Source: Anomaloglossus baeobatrachus (taxonomy: Eukaryota; Chordata; Amphibia; Anura; Aromobatidae). Taken from it: a stretch of 64,000 nucleotides of DNA. This document shows, in pieces, positions 12,541 to 25,539 of this stretch. The translations under genes and the position numbers were made by a program. Below the pieces are notes generated by a model. That model was not told where the DNA came from and made no database searches. It was given only the letters and a program-made list of their open reading frames with translations. The first letter of the stretch is position 1; each line of letters starts with the position of its first letter. The stretch is from assembly GCF_048569485.1 (NCBI RefSeq), contig NW_027445238.1, positions 1 to 64,000 of the forward strand, read 5' to 3'.

Positions 12541-13930
12541 AACCAGAATTGGTTTGGGCCTCGAGTGGCACCCTGGCCTATGCCGGACACATCTTAGGGA
12601 GAGAGAGCGAGAGGGAGACAAACCCACGCCTACACAAGACATTTTGTCACCCAAGCCAACCCTTGAAAAGGCTGCTTTGCAGAGCCAAAACAAGAAGAAT
12701 GGTGCGTTTTGCAGCCGCCGCCCACTGCAATGAATCTGAATAACTCCTCCTTTAGGGCGCAAGCAACTCCCCTCCCCCTTGCAGTCTTTCCAATTCACGA
12801 TACAAAAAGACGGACAGGACAGGTTGCCTGACTTTCCGTCACTGCCACCCTTTGCCATCCTTACCCGTAGAAAGCCCTTTCATCATCCCCAAACCCTAAT
12901 CTTTTCCCTTTCCTTCCCAGCCCCCAAACCCTGCCCTCTGTACCTTTCTCACCACCCGCTTCCCTTCTCCTGTCATCCCCCTACCACCCGGGAAAAAAAG
13001 AGATTGCCCCCTCCTTCCACTAGCCCACCCTCCCACCCAAAGAACAACTTCTTCTGCGCAGCTTGTTTTCTAGGCAGCAGCGCTATTGTGATGTCATCGG
13101 GGGGCATTGTGACAAGCCGCCAGTGTTCCGTCTCTTCATGTTGTGCACAGTTCAAACGGAAAATACATCAACAGGCAGACTACAGAAAAGCTTACTATCA
13201 AAGGTTAGAGGGGGGCTTTCTCAGAGGGCTTTTTACAGTTTTTCTATTCCCAATTAGCCGTTTAAGTGTACTTATTGAAAGTAGTAATTCTTTCATAGGC
13301 CGCCCTTTCTTAGTATTTGACGTTCCTTATATTGCGGTATGAGGCTTCGCAGTAGGTTGCAAACATTCATCACCCATGACTGTCCCCAATTGAGCTCAGA
13401 AGCTCAATGTCTATCATGACCTCTCTTTTAGAATGTCCAAGAGCAAGCAAACTATTCCTCCAGGAGAGGGCGCCAACAGACTACTAAAGAGATCATCATT
13501 ACTCAAAGAAAACCCCAAAAACCAATGCATGATAGGAATAAACAGGTAACTTTCTTTGGAGTGGAAGCGGAGAGATCGCACCAGATGCCAATTCTAGATG
13601 TTATCACACCTGTGGTCACTGCAGCAGCAGGTGAATCCACTTTGTCCAAAAGGGATCTATTCCATTCAATTGCAAATGATCTAGATAAGACAGAGAACTG
13701 CAGCACGGGGACATAGCCGAGTTGGTCAGGTTGAGTGGTGATGAGTTTGCTATTTGGATGAATAAAGAAAGTCAAAAGTGTGAAAGATAAAAAACAAAAG
13801 GAGGAAGTGTGAAAAGTGAATGGGCCAAATTGAGGTGCATATGAAGACGTATGCTTTCTTCCAATTCATTAAATCGGGCTAATATGAATCAGGTGAATTG
13901 AGTTCTGCTTTTGGAAACTGGGTTAAGAAG

Positions 13931-14118
13931 GGGTGCACCGTTCCTGGAGGTACTGCAATACCAGGTCAATGCGTGGAGTGGACAGAGCAAGCTCTTTTTC
14001 CATCTCCCTGTTCTAAAAATCCATTTAATATATGGTCCCCAGATAGGGGACGTATCAGATATTAAACTGATAAGAACAGATACTACACTTGATCTTAGCC
14101 AAAAGGCCGAGAAGCGAT
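13931..14118 (-). ncRNA. RNU2: U2 snRNA, copy 9
   Basis: Full length, no difference seen. Confidence 0.97.
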
Positions 14119-15508
14119 AACCAGAATTGGTTTGGGCCTCGAGTGGCACCCTGGCCTATGCCGGACACATCTTAGGGAGAGAGAGCGAGAGGGAGACAAA
14201 CCCACGCCTACACAAGACATTTTGTCACCCAAGCCAACCCTTGAAAAGGCTGCTTTGCAGAGCCAAAACAAGAAGAATGGTGCGTTTTGCAGCCGCCGCC
14301 CACTGCAATGAATCTGAATAACTCCTCCTTTAGGGCGCAAGCAACTCCCCTCCCCCTTGCAGTCTTTCCAATTCACGATACAAAAAGACGGACAGGACAG
14401 GTTGCCTGACTTTCCGTCACTGCCACCCTTTGCCATCCTTACCCGTAGAAAGCCCTTTCATCATCCCCAAACCCTAATCTTTTCCCTTTCCTTCCCAGCC
14501 CCCAAACCCTGCCCTCTGTACCTTTCTCACCACCCGCTTCCCTTCTCCTGTCATCCCCCTACCACCCGGGAAAAAAAGAGATTGCCCCCTCCTTCCACTA
14601 GCCCACCCTCCCACCCAAAGAACAACTTCTTCTGCGCAGCTTGTTTTCTAGGCAGCAGCGCTATTGTGATGTCATCGGGGGGCATTGTGACAAGCCGCCA
14701 GTGTTCCGTCTCTTCATGTTGTGCACAGTTCAAACGGAAAATACATCAACAGGCAGACTACAGAAAAGCTTACTATCAAAGGTTAGAGGGGGGCTTTCTC
14801 AGAGGGCTTTTTACAGTTTTTCTATTCCCAATTAGCCGTTTAAGTGTACTTATTGAAAGTAGTAATTCTTTCATAGGCCGCCCTTTCTTAGTATTTGACG
14901 TTCCTTATATTGCGGTATGAGGCTTCGCAGTAGGTTGCAAACATTCATCACCCATGACTGTCCCCAATTGAGCTCAGAAGCTCAATGTCTATCATGACCT
15001 CTCTTTTAGAATGTCCAAGAGCAAGCAAACTATTCCTCCAGGAGAGGGCGCCAACAGACTACTAAAGAGATCATCATTACTCAAAGAAAACCCCAAAAAC
15101 CAATGCATGATAGGAATAAACAGGTAACTTTCTTTGGAGTGGAAGCGGAGAGATCGCACCAGATGCCAATTCTAGATGTTATCACACCTGTGGTCACTGC
15201 AGCAGCAGGTGAATCCACTTTGTCCAAAAGGGATCTATTCCATTCAATTGCAAATGATCTAGATAAGACAGAGAACTGCAGCACGGGGACATAGCCGAGT
15301 TGGTCAGGTTGAGTGGTGATGAGTTTGCTATTTGGATGAATAAAGAAAGTCAAAAGTGTGAAAGATAAAAAACAAAAGGAGGAAGTGTGAAAAGTGAATG
15401 GGCCAAATTGAGGTGCATATGAAGACGTATGCTTTCTTCCAATTCATTAAATCGGGCTAATATGAATCAGGTGAATTGAGTTCTGCTTTTGGAAACTGGG
15501 TTAAGAAG

Positions 15509-15696
15509 GGGTGCACCGTTCCTGGAGGTACTGCAATACCAGGTCAATGCGTGGAGTGGACAGAGCAAGCTCTTTTTCCATCTCCCTGTTCTAAAAATCC
15601 ATTTAATATATGGTCCCCAGATAGGGGACGTATCAGATATTAAACTGATAAGAACAGATACTACACTTGATCTTAGCCAAAAGGCCGAGAAGCGAT
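15509..15696 (-). ncRNA. RNU2: U2 snRNA, copy 10
   Basis: Full length. The spacer upstream of this gene carries the C-to-T variant at 16415. Confidence 0.97.
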
Positions 15697-17086
15697 AACC
15701 AGAATTGGTTTGGGCCTCGAGTGGCACCCTGGCCTATGCCGGACACATCTTAGGGAGAGAGAGCGAGAGGGAGACAAACCCACGCCTACACAAGACATTT
15801 TGTCACCCAAGCCAACCCTTGAAAAGGCTGCTTTGCAGAGCCAAAACAAGAAGAATGGTGCGTTTTGCAGCCGCCGCCCACTGCAATGAATCTGAATAAC
15901 TCCTCCTTTAGGGCGCAAGCAACTCCCCTCCCCCTTGCAGTCTTTCCAATTCACGATACAAAAAGACGGACAGGACAGGTTGCCTGACTTTCCGTCACTG
16001 CCACCCTTTGCCATCCTTACCCGTAGAAAGCCCTTTCATCATCCCCAAACCCTAATCTTTTCCCTTTCCTTCCCAGCCCCCAAACCCTGCCCTCTGTACC
16101 TTTCTCACCACCCGCTTCCCTTCTCCTGTCATCCCCCTACCACCCGGGAAAAAAAGAGATTGCCCCCTCCTTCCACTAGCCCACCCTCCCACCCAAAGAA
16201 CAACTTCTTCTGCGCAGCTTGTTTTCTAGGCAGCAGCGCTATTGTGATGTCATCGGGGGGCATTGTGACAAGCCGCCAGTGTTCCGTCTCTTCATGTTGT
16301 GCACAGTTCAAACGGAAAATACATCAACAGGCAGACTACAGAAAAGCTTACTATCAAAGGTTAGAGGGGGGCTTTCTCAGAGGGCTTTTTACAGTTTTTC
16401 TATTCCCAATTAGCTGTTTAAGTGTACTTATTGAAAGTAGTAATTCTTTCATAGGCCGCCCTTTCTTAGTATTTGACGTTCCTTATATTGCGGTATGAGG
16501 CTTCGCAGTAGGTTGCAAACATTCATCACCCATGACTGTCCCCAATTGAGCTCAGAAGCTCAATGTCTATCATGACCTCTCTTTTAGAATGTCCAAGAGC
16601 AAGCAAACTATTCCTCCAGGAGAGGGCGCCAACAGACTACTAAAGAGATCATCATTACTCAAAGAAAACCCCAAAAACCAATGCATGATAGGAATAAACA
16701 GGTAACTTTCTTTGGAGTGGAAGCGGAGAGATCGCACCAGATGCCAATTCTAGATGTTATCACACCTGTGGTCACTGCAGCAGCAGGTGAATCCACTTTG
16801 TCCAAAAGGGATCTATTCCATTCAATTGCAAATGATCTAGATAAGACAGAGAACTGCAGCACGGGGACATAGCCGAGTTGGTCAGGTTGAGTGGTGATGA
16901 GTTTGCTATTTGGATGAATAAAGAAAGTCAAAAGTGTGAAAGATAAAAAACAAAAGGAGGAAGTGTGAAAAGTGAATGGGCCAAATTGAGGTGCATATGA
17001 AGACGTATGCTTTCTTCCAATTCATTAAATCGGGCTAATATGAATCAGGTGAATTGAGTTCTGCTTTTGGAAACTGGGTTAAGAAG

Positions 17087-17274
17087 GGGTGCACCGTTCC
17101 TGGAGGTACTGCAATACCAGGTCAATGCGTGGAGTGGACAGAGCAAGCTCTTTTTCCATCTCCCTGTTCTAAAAATCCATTTAATATATGGTCCCCAGAT
17201 AGGGGACGTATCAGATATTAAACTGATAAGAACAGATACTACACTTGATCTTAGCCAAAAGGCCGAGAAGCGAT
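17087..17274 (-). ncRNA. RNU2: U2 snRNA, copy 11
   Basis: Full length, no difference seen. Confidence 0.97.
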
Positions 17275-18664
17275 AACCAGAATTGGTTTGGGCCTCGAGT
17301 GGCACCCTGGCCTATGCCGGACACATCTTAGGGAGAGAGAGCGAGAGGGAGACAAACCCACGCCTACACAAGACATTTTGTCACCCAAGCCAACCCTTGA
17401 AAAGGCTGCTTTGCAGAGCCAAAACAAGAAGAATGGTGCGTTTTGCAGCCGCCGCCCACTGCAATGAATCTGAATAACTCCTCCTTTAGGGCGCAAGCAA
17501 CTCCCCTCCCCCTTGCAGTCTTTCCAATTCACGATACAAAAAGACGGACAGGACAGGTTGCCTGACTTTCCGTCACTGCCACCCTTTGCCATCCTTACCC
17601 GTAGAAAGCCCTTTCATCATCCCCAAACCCTAATCTTTTCCCTTTCCTTCCCAGCCCCCAAACCCTGCCCTCTGTACCTTTCTCACCACCCGCTTCCCTT
17701 CTCCTGTCATCCCCCTACCACCCGGGAAAAAAAGAGATTGCCCCCTCCTTCCACTAGCCCACCCTCCCACCCAAAGAACAACTTCTTCTGCGCAGCTTGT
17801 TTTCTAGGCAGCAGCGCTATTGTGATGTCATCGGGGGGCATTGTGACAAGCCGCCAGTGTTCCGTCTCTTCATGTTGTGCACAGTTCAAACGGAAAATAC
17901 ATCAACAGGCAGACTACAGAAAAGCTTACTATCAAAGGTTAGAGGGGGGCTTTCTCAGAGGGCTTTTTACAGTTTTTCTATTCCCAATTAGCCGTTTAAG
18001 TGTACTTATTGAAAGTAGTAATTCTTTCATAGGCCGCCCTTTCTTAGTATTTGACGTTCCTTATATTGCGGTATGAGGCTTCGCAGTAGGTTGCAAACAT
18101 TCATCACCCATGACTGTCCCCAATTGAGCTCAGAAGCTCAATGTCTATCATGACCTCTCTTTTAGAATGTCCAAGAGCAAGCAAACTATTCCTCCAGGAG
18201 AGGGCGCCAACAGACTACTAAAGAGATCATCATTACTCAAAGAAAACCCCAAAAACCAATGCATGATAGGAATAAACAGGTAACTTTCTTTGGAGTGGAA
18301 GCGGAGAGATCGCACCAGATGCCAATTCTAGATGTTATCACACCTGTGGTCACTGCAGCAGCAGGTGAATCCACTTTGTCCAAAAGGGATCTATTCCATT
18401 CAATTGCAAATGATCTAGATAAGACAGAGAACTGCAGCACGGGGACATAGCCGAGTTGGTCAGGTTGAGTGGTGATGAGTTTGCTATTTGGATGAATAAA
18501 GAAAGTCAAAAGTGTGAAAGATAAAAAACAAAAGGAGGAAGTGTGAAAAGTGAATGGGCCAAATTGAGGTGCATATGAAGACGTATGCTTTCTTCCAATT
18601 CATTAAATCGGGCTAATATGAATCAGGTGAATTGAGTTCTGCTTTTGGAAACTGGGTTAAGAAG

Positions 18665-18852
18665 GGGTGCACCGTTCCTGGAGGTACTGCAATACCAGGT
18701 CAATGCGTGGAGTGGACAGAGCAAGCTCTTTTTCCATCTCCCTGTTCTAAAAATCCATTTAATATATGGTCCCCAGATAGGGGACGTATCAGATATTAAA
18801 CTGATAAGAACAGATACTACACTTGATCTTAGCCAAAAGGCCGAGAAGCGAT
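18665..18852 (-). ncRNA. RNU2: U2 snRNA, copy 12
   Basis: Full length, no difference seen. Confidence 0.97.
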
Positions 18853-20242
18853 AACCAGAATTGGTTTGGGCCTCGAGTGGCACCCTGGCCTATGCCGGAC
18901 ACATCTTAGGGAGAGAGAGCGAGAGGGAGACAAACCCACGCCTACACAAGACATTTTGTCACCCAAGCCAACCCTTGAAAAGGCTGCTTTGCAGAGCCAA
19001 AACAAGAAGAATGGTGCGTTTTGCAGCCGCCGCCCACTGCAATGAATCTGAATAACTCCTCCTTTAGGGCGCAAGCAACTCCCCTCCCCCTTGCAGTCTT
19101 TCCAATTCACGATACAAAAAGACGGACAGGACAGGTTGCCTGACTTTCCGTCACTGCCACCCTTTGCCATCCTTACCCGTAGAAAGCCCTTTCATCATCC
19201 CCAAACCCTAATCTTTTCCCTTTCCTTCCCAGCCCCCAAACCCTGCCCTCTGTACCTTTCTCACCACCCGCTTCCCTTCTCCTGTCATCCCCCTACCACC
19301 CGGGAAAAAAAGAGATTGCCCCCTCCTTCCACTAGCCCACCCTCCCACCCAAAGAACAACTTCTTCTGCGCAGCTTGTTTTCTAGGCAGCAGCGCTATTG
19401 TGATGTCATCGGGGGGCATTGTGACAAGCCGCCAGTGTTCCGTCTCTTCATGTTGTGCACAGTTCAAACGGAAAATACATCAACAGGCAGACTACAGAAA
19501 AGCTTACTATCAAAGGTTAGAGGGGGGCTTTCTCAGAGGGCTTTTTACAGTTTTTCTATTCCCAATTAGCCGTTTAAGTGTACTTATTGAAAGTAGTAAT
19601 TCTTTCATAGGCCGCCCTTTCTTAGTATTTGACGTTCCTTATATTGCGGTATGAGGCTTCGCAGTAGGTTGCAAACATTCATCACCCATGACTGTCCCCA
19701 ATTGAGCTCAGAAGCTCAATGTCTATCATGACCTCTCTTTTAGAATGTCCAAGAGCAAGCAAACTATTCCTCCAGGAGAGGGCGCCAACAGACTACTAAA
19801 GAGATCATCATTACTCAAAGAAAACCCCAAAAACCAATGCATGATAGGAATAAACAGGTAACTTTCTTTGGAGTGGAAGCGGAGAGATCGCACCAGATGC
19901 CAATTCTAGATGTTATCACACCTGTGGTCACTGCAGCAGCAGGTGAATCCACTTTGTCCAAAAGGGATCTATTCCATTCAATTGCAAATGATCTAGATAA
20001 GACAGAGAACTGCAGCACGGGGACATAGCCGAGTTGGTCAGGTTGAGTGGTGATGAGTTTGCTATTTGGATGAATAAAGAAAGTCAAAAGTGTGAAAGAT
20101 AAAAAACAAAAGGAGGAAGTGTGAAAAGTGAATGGGCCAAATTGAGGTGCATATGAAGACGTATGCTTTCTTCCAATTCATTAAATCGGGCTAATATGAA
20201 TCAGGTGAATTGAGTTCTGCTTTTGGAAACTGGGTTAAGAAG

Positions 20243-20430
20243 GGGTGCACCGTTCCTGGAGGTACTGCAATACCAGGTCAATGCGTGGAGTGGACAGAGC
20301 AAGCTCTTTTTCCATCTCCCTGTTCTAAAAATCCATTTAATATATGGTCCCCAGATAGGGGACGTATCAGATATTAAACTGATAAGAACAGATACTACAC
20401 TTGATCTTAGCCAAAAGGCCGAGAAGCGAT
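20243..20430 (-). ncRNA. RNU2: U2 snRNA, copy 13
   Basis: Full length; the last intact copy before Element 1. Confidence 0.97.
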
Positions 20431-21820
20431 AACCAGAATTGGTTTGGGCCTCGAGTGGCACCCTGGCCTATGCCGGACACATCTTAGGGAGAGAGAGCGA
20501 GAGGGAGACAAACCCACGCCTACACAAGACATTTTGTCACCCAAGCCAACCCTTGAAAAGGCTGCTTTGCAGAGCCAAAACAAGAAGAATGGTGCGTTTT
20601 GCAGCCGCCGCCCACTGCAATGAATCTGAATAACTCCTCCTTTAGGGCGCAAGCAACTCCCCTCCCCCTTGCAGTCTTTCCAATTCACGATACAAAAAGA
20701 CGGACAGGACAGGTTGCCTGACTTTCCGTCACTGCCACCCTTTGCCATCCTTACCCGTAGAAAGCCCTTTCATCATCCCCAAACCCTAATCTTTTCCCTT
20801 TCCTTCCCAGCCCCCAAACCCTGCCCTCTGTACCTTTCTCACCACCCGCTTCCCTTCTCCTGTCATCCCCCTACCACCCGGGAAAAAAAGAGATTGCCCC
20901 CTCCTTCCACTAGCCCACCCTCCCACCCAAAGAACAACTTCTTCTGCGCAGCTTGTTTTCTAGGCAGCAGCGCTATTGTGATGTCATCGGGGGGCATTGT
21001 GACAAGCCGCCAGTGTTCCGTCTCTTCATGTTGTGCACAGTTCAAACGGAAAATACATCAACAGGCAGACTACAGAAAAGCTTACTATCAAAGGTTAGAG
21101 GGGGGCTTTCTCAGAGGGCTTTTTACAGTTTTTCTATTCCCAATTAGCCGTTTAAGTGTACTTATTGAAAGTAGTAATTCTTTCATAGGCCGCCCTTTCT
21201 TAGTATTTGACGTTCCTTATATTGCGGTATGAGGCTTCGCAGTAGGTTGCAAACATTCATCACCCATGACTGTCCCCAATTGAGCTCAGAAGCTCAATGT
21301 CTATCATGACCTCTCTTTTAGAATGTCCAAGAGCAAGCAAACTATTCCTCCAGGAGAGGGCGCCAACAGACTACTAAAGAGATCATCATTACTCAAAGAA
21401 AACCCCAAAAACCAATGCATGATAGGAATAAACAGGTAACTTTCTTTGGAGTGGAAGCGGAGAGATCGCACCAGATGCCAATTCTAGATGTTATCACACC
21501 TGTGGTCACTGCAGCAGCAGGTGAATCCACTTTGTCCAAAAGGGATCTATTCCATTCAATTGCAAATGATCTAGATAAGACAGAGAACTGCAGCACGGGG
21601 ACATAGCCGAGTTGGTCAGGTTGAGTGGTGATGAGTTTGCTATTTGGATGAATAAAGAAAGTCAAAAGTGTGAAAGATAAAAAACAAAAGGAGGAAGTGT
21701 GAAAAGTGAATGGGCCAAATTGAGGTGCATATGAAGACGTATGCTTTCTTCCAATTCATTAAATCGGGCTAATATGAATCAGGTGAATTGAGTTCTGCTT
21801 TTGGAAACTGGGTTAAGAAG

Positions 21821-21970
21821 GGGTGCACCGTTCCTGGAGGTACTGCAATACCAGGTCAATGCGTGGAGTGGACAGAGCAAGCTCTTTTTCCATCTCCCTG
21901 TTCTAAAAATCCATTTAATATATGGTCCCCAGATAGGGGACGTATCAGATATTAAACTGATAAGAACAGA
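21821..21970 (-). pseudogene. RNU2: U2 snRNA copy 14, 3' part (nt 39-188), cut by Element 1
   Basis: 150 nt of U2 sequence identical to the other copies, with its 3' box at 21794-21808. It is separated from its 5' part by the 5256-bp Element 1. Nucleotides 34-38 (TAGTA, most of the branch-site recognition) are absent on both sides, or only four of them if one T of the element's tail is target-derived. Confidence 0.96.
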
Positions 21971-21988
21971 TTTTTTTTTTAATTTGGC

Positions 21989-22006
21989 TACCCCCTCTTA
22001 GGGGTA
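21989..22006 (-). promoter_or_regulatory. 3'-terminal hairpin of Element 1
   Basis: TACCCC, loop CTCTTA, GGGGTA form a 6-bp stem that ends 8 nt from the A tail of the element. A hairpin at the extreme 3' end is a known way for some LINE reverse transcriptases to recognise their own RNA; here that role is inferred. I saw no counterpart in Element 2. Confidence 0.5.
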
Positions 22007-22013
22007 AAACCAG

Positions 22014-22019
22014 TTTATT
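22014..22019 (-). terminator. AATAAA polyadenylation signal of Element 1
   Basis: AATAAA on the minus strand, about 34 nt before the start of the A tail (21980-21971), at a usual distance for cleavage and polyadenylation. Confidence 0.55.
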
Positions 22020-22096
22020 TTAAAATTTAACAAGATTTACAGCGAATGAAATTTATAATAACATATATGTAAAAGCAATAAAACATGTACAAACAT

Positions 22097-25000
22097 TTAA
22101 ATGAAAGAATTCCATTGGCTGGCAAGCCATTTTTTGGACACAGTTACGTCCTTTTTCTTGTCAATTAAAAAATAAATATACATTTCGCTAATACATAATT
22201 TTAAAACATCATTCACTGATAAAATATCTTGTTTAAAAATAGCAATGTTCCGTGCTTTCCAGAGAGCTGACTTGGCACAGTTCAGTGTCTTCCAAGCCAT
22301 TATTTTTTGGTCCGGTGTTGGGCATTCCACAAGTCCGTACAATATGGCATGATAGTCCAAGTCCTTGAGGCCTGCCATCTTTTCCAACAGGGGGCAAAGT
22401 CTTCTCCAGAACCGTTTTGCAAACCAACAAGTCCATAATATATGCTTTACAGTCTCTTGTTCTTGGCATCCGGATCTTGGGCAGATGGCAGACCTCACAA
22501 ATCCTCTTCTATACTGGAATGCCCGGCAAGGAAGACACTGGTGCGCACAGCTCCAAGCCAGATCTCTCTGTTCATTAAAAAGATAAAAGACACTAATTAA
22601 TTTCCAAATACATTTACTTTTATCATCATCAAATCTGTTAATACTGCATATTGCCTCATCATTACGTAGTTCCTTTATTAGTTTCTTACTATTAGTTAAT
22701 TCCTCTACTTTTTTCTTACTTAGGCTAAAATCAGACACTATTTTCCTTAAAATCTCATAATGCGCTGGCAGGTTAAAAGCATGGGGGAGAGATAAAACAA
22801 TTTCAAACCATCCAAACTTTCTCATAAAAAAACCTGTGTTAAAACGCATAAAATAGGACCAATAGTGATCTTTAAAAATGGCATTAAAACAGTAACAGAA
22901 AAAATGGATTAAAAGAAACCTATTAAAATCAGGAAAATCTTTACCACCATTTGTCTTTTGTTTTATGACAATCTCTCTTTTCAGCTTCTCCATTTTAGAG
23001 CCCCAGAAAAAGGTAAAACAATTTTTAGTAATTTTCTTTAAAACATTCACAGGTGGGGGGAAAACAAGACTGAGATACAATAAAAGGGGTAAAATCACCA
23101 TTTTTAAAATCAATACTTTACCCTCCATTGTCAGTTTTCTCATGTTCCACATGCATATTTTCATATTAACTTTCTGAGCAACTGAGTCCCAACTACTACC
23201 ACCATCATTTTGCTCACTGAATGTTACACCTAAAATAGTAAGGGACTCAGTTACAGCAATGGAAACATCAGTTAAAAGCATTCCCCCCACATTTAAAATA
23301 TTACATTTATTAAAATTTATCTTAAAACCTGAGGACAAACAAAAGGGTTGAATACGATCAATAGCTCTTGTCAGCGAAGGGGCGTCACGACAGAGGAATG
23401 CCACGTCATCCATGTAACCTACTACCTTGGCCTCCACTCCTTTGCCCCCAGGTAGAGGTACACCACGGATCCTCTCATCTCGCCGTATAGCACACAGTAA
23501 GGGTTCAAGTGCACAGATAAAAAGTAGTGGGGACAAGGGGCACCCCTGCTTCACCCCTGATTTTAAAAGCACATCCTGTGACTTAAAACCATTTACTAAA
23601 ATCTTACTTGTGCAATCAGTATAAAACGCCTTAAGAGATAATAAAAACCCGTCTGGTATGCCCATCTTTTCTAAAACTTTAAAAAGGTAAAAATGTGAGA
23701 CACGATCAAATGCTTTTTCAAAATCAATTGATAAAATCGCCATTTTCCCTTTTCTGCTCTTGACATCCTCCATACAATCTTTTACTAGATTCAGGTTATC
23801 CCATATACTCCTTCCTGGCACTCCGCATACTTGGTTTGAATGCACAATTTTGCTAATTACCGTTTTAAGTCGATTTGCACAGATTTTGGCCATTATTTTA
23901 TAATCACAGTTTAGAAGGGTAATGGGCCTCCAATTCTCCAGCTTTGATTTGTCACCTTTTTTGAATAACAATGAGACTTCTCCTTTCTTCCATGAATTAA
24001 GTAAAATCTTATTGTTAAAAACCTCAGTAAAAAGAGAAAACAAATCATCTTTTAAAATGTCATAAAAACTCACATAAAACTCTATGGGGATGCCATCAGG
24101 ACCAGGAACTTTACCGCTTTTAAAACTCTTAATAGTTTCTAAAATCTCTTGATGGGTTAAAACTTGGGATAAAAACTCTTGGGAGGTCGGGTCTAAAACA
24201 CAGTTTAGTTCTTCTAATGAATCATTCAGTAAATTTTGATCAACTGTTTTCTCATTAAAAAGATTAGTAAAATATTCCTCCACTTTTCCCAACATAGTTG
24301 TTATATTCTTTTCCCCATCAATATTATCAAATATTACCTTTTCCTTTTTATTTTTCATGAAGAAATAACGGGAGCATTTTTCATCTTTTTCTATATTTTT
24401 GACTCTGGAGCGGAAAATAATTTCTTTACCTTTTTGCTCTATCCATTTTGCTATTTCCTCTTTTAATTTTAAAATATCATTATCCACCTCCAAACCATTA
24501 TCTTTAAATTTAATCAATGTCTGTAACCGGGTATTTAGGGCTTTATACACCTCATATCTTTCTTTGGCTTTATGTATACTTTTTTTAATAAAAAAATCTC
24601 TTATTTTTACCTTCATCCTCTCCCACCATGCACTTATAGAAAGATTAGGGCTTTTATCCCTCCTACATTTTTGATAAAATGTAATAAAATCTGATAAAAT
24701 CTGTGGGTCATTTAAAAGGGACACATTCATTTTCCAAGTTTTCTTACCACACTTCTTGTTTTCATTTGTTTTGACACTAAAAGATAAAAGTTTGTGATCT
24801 GAAAAAATATTGGTTAAAACTTCACATTTCGTAGGTATTATTTTGTCTGAACCAAAGATAAAATCTATCCTTGAGCTACAAATAGCATTGCTCCAGGTGA
24901 AACCGGCGTCCTCCGGGCTACCTCTATTACACTCTTTATATACATCAATTAATCTGGCGTCTTTTATGATGTTACTTAGTATTCCCGAGGTTTTGTCATA

Positions 25001-25483
25001 ATTTCTACTTACAGAACTGGAACGCCGGTTTTCACCTTTTAAAACACAATTAAAATCGCCTGCCAAAATAAAAGGTTCAGAATTATTAATAAATAAAGGT
25101 AAAAGCTCTAACATTTCAGTTCTCTCATTTTTATCAGGTGACCCATAAAAATTTAAAAACTGCCATCTTTTACCATGTATAAAAGCTTTAACCAATAAAA
25201 TGCGACCTGGTAAAATTTCCTGGATAAAATCAATTAAAACATCCCCTTTAAAAAGTATATCGACCCCTGCTGATCCTATGGCATTAGACCCTGACCAGAC
25301 GGATGGCCCATGTTTCCACTCTTCCTTATATTTTTGATAAGACATCTTATTTGGGATGTTACACTCCTGTAAAAAGAACACTGATGCAGTAAGGCATGTT
25401 AAAAAATTTAAAAGGGCGGTTCTTCTTATTTTAGTTTTTATGCCTCTTACATTAAGAGAAATACCTTTCAGCTCTGCCATCAT
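22097..25483 (-). CDS. Element 1 ORF2: APE endonuclease-reverse transcriptase
   Basis: 1128 residues from an ATG doublet (25483). It nicks target DNA and copies the element RNA onto the nick (target-primed reverse transcription). The endonuclease fills residues 1-240: LNVRG with N11, FLQEC with E40, NFYGSP with N111, AGDFN with D143 and N145, SRIDF with D207, and SDH at 228-230, so all expected catalytic residues are present. The reverse transcriptase spans about 450-750: GPDGIP, NWRPITLLN, SIDFEKAFDRV with D587, GVKQGCPLSPLLF, and YMDD at 690-693, followed by the LGVTF box. A C-terminal zinc motif has C1001, C1006, H1014 and C1019, with CX4C spacing. The frame is open throughout. It is AT-rich with many TTTTA strings, unlike Element 2. 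Gene order and length fit the L1/Tx1 type. Confidence 0.96.
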   Translation of the reverse strand: MMAELKGISLNVRGIKTKIRRTALLNFLTCLTASVFFLQECNIPNKMSYQKYKEEWKHGPSVWSGSNAIGSAGVDILFKGDVLIDFIQEILPGRILLVKAFIHGKRWQFLNFYGSPDKNERTEMLELLPLFINNSEPFILAGDFNCVLKGENRRSSSVSRNYDKTSGILSNIIKDARLIDVYKECNRGSPEDAGFTWSNAICSSRIDFIFGSDKIIPTKCEVLTNIFSDHKLLSFSVKTNENKKCGKKTWKMNVSLLNDPQILSDFITFYQKCRRDKSPNLSISAWWERMKVKIRDFFIKKSIHKAKERYEVYKALNTRLQTLIKFKDNGLEVDNDILKLKEEIAKWIEQKGKEIIFRSRVKNIEKDEKCSRYFFMKNKKEKVIFDNIDGEKNITTMLGKVEEYFTNLFNEKTVDQNLLNDSLEELNCVLDPTSQEFLSQVLTHQEILETIKSFKSGKVPGPDGIPIEFYVSFYDILKDDLFSLFTEVFNNKILLNSWKKGEVSLLFKKGDKSKLENWRPITLLNCDYKIMAKICANRLKTVISKIVHSNQVCGVPGRSIWDNLNLVKDCMEDVKSRKGKMAILSIDFEKAFDRVSHFYLFKVLEKMGIPDGFLLSLKAFYTDCTSKILVNGFKSQDVLLKSGVKQGCPLSPLLFICALEPLLCAIRRDERIRGVPLPGGKGVEAKVVGYMDDVAFLCRDAPSLTRAIDRIQPFCLSSGFKINFNKCNILNVGGMLLTDVSIAVTESLTILGVTFSEQNDGGSSWDSVAQKVNMKICMWNMRKLTMEGKVLILKMVILPLLLYLSLVFPPPVNVLKKITKNCFTFFWGSKMEKLKREIVIKQKTNGGKDFPDFNRFLLIHFFCYCFNAIFKDHYWSYFMRFNTGFFMRKFGWFEIVLSLPHAFNLPAHYEILRKIVSDFSLSKKKVEELTNSKKLIKELRNDEAICSINRFDDDKSKCIWKLISVFYLFNEQRDLAWSCAHQCLPCRAFQYRRGFVRSAICPRSGCQEQETVKHILWTCWFAKRFWRRLCPLLEKMAGLKDLDYHAILYGLVECPTPDQKIMAWKTLNCAKSALWKARNIAIFKQDILSVNDVLKLCISEMYIYFLIDKKKDVTVSKKWLASQWNSFI

Positions 25484-25539
25484 AAAAAAAGGTTAGTGGG
25501 TTAGTAAGAGCAAGAAGTTTACCTATCCGAGGAGCCCGA

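Larger units (their letters stand above)
1..21970 (-). repeat. U2 snRNA tandem array, block A (1578-bp units)
   Basis: Head-to-tail repetition with a period of exactly 1578 bp. The block begins inside a spacer, holds 13 uninterrupted U2 genes and ends inside the 14th, where Element 1 is inserted. Units read as identical by eye, apart from a C-to-T change at 16415 in a CpG context. Such uniformity is the usual result of concerted evolution (unequal crossing-over and gene conversion) in tandem RNA gene arrays; an over-polished assembly is the alternative. Confidence 0.97.
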
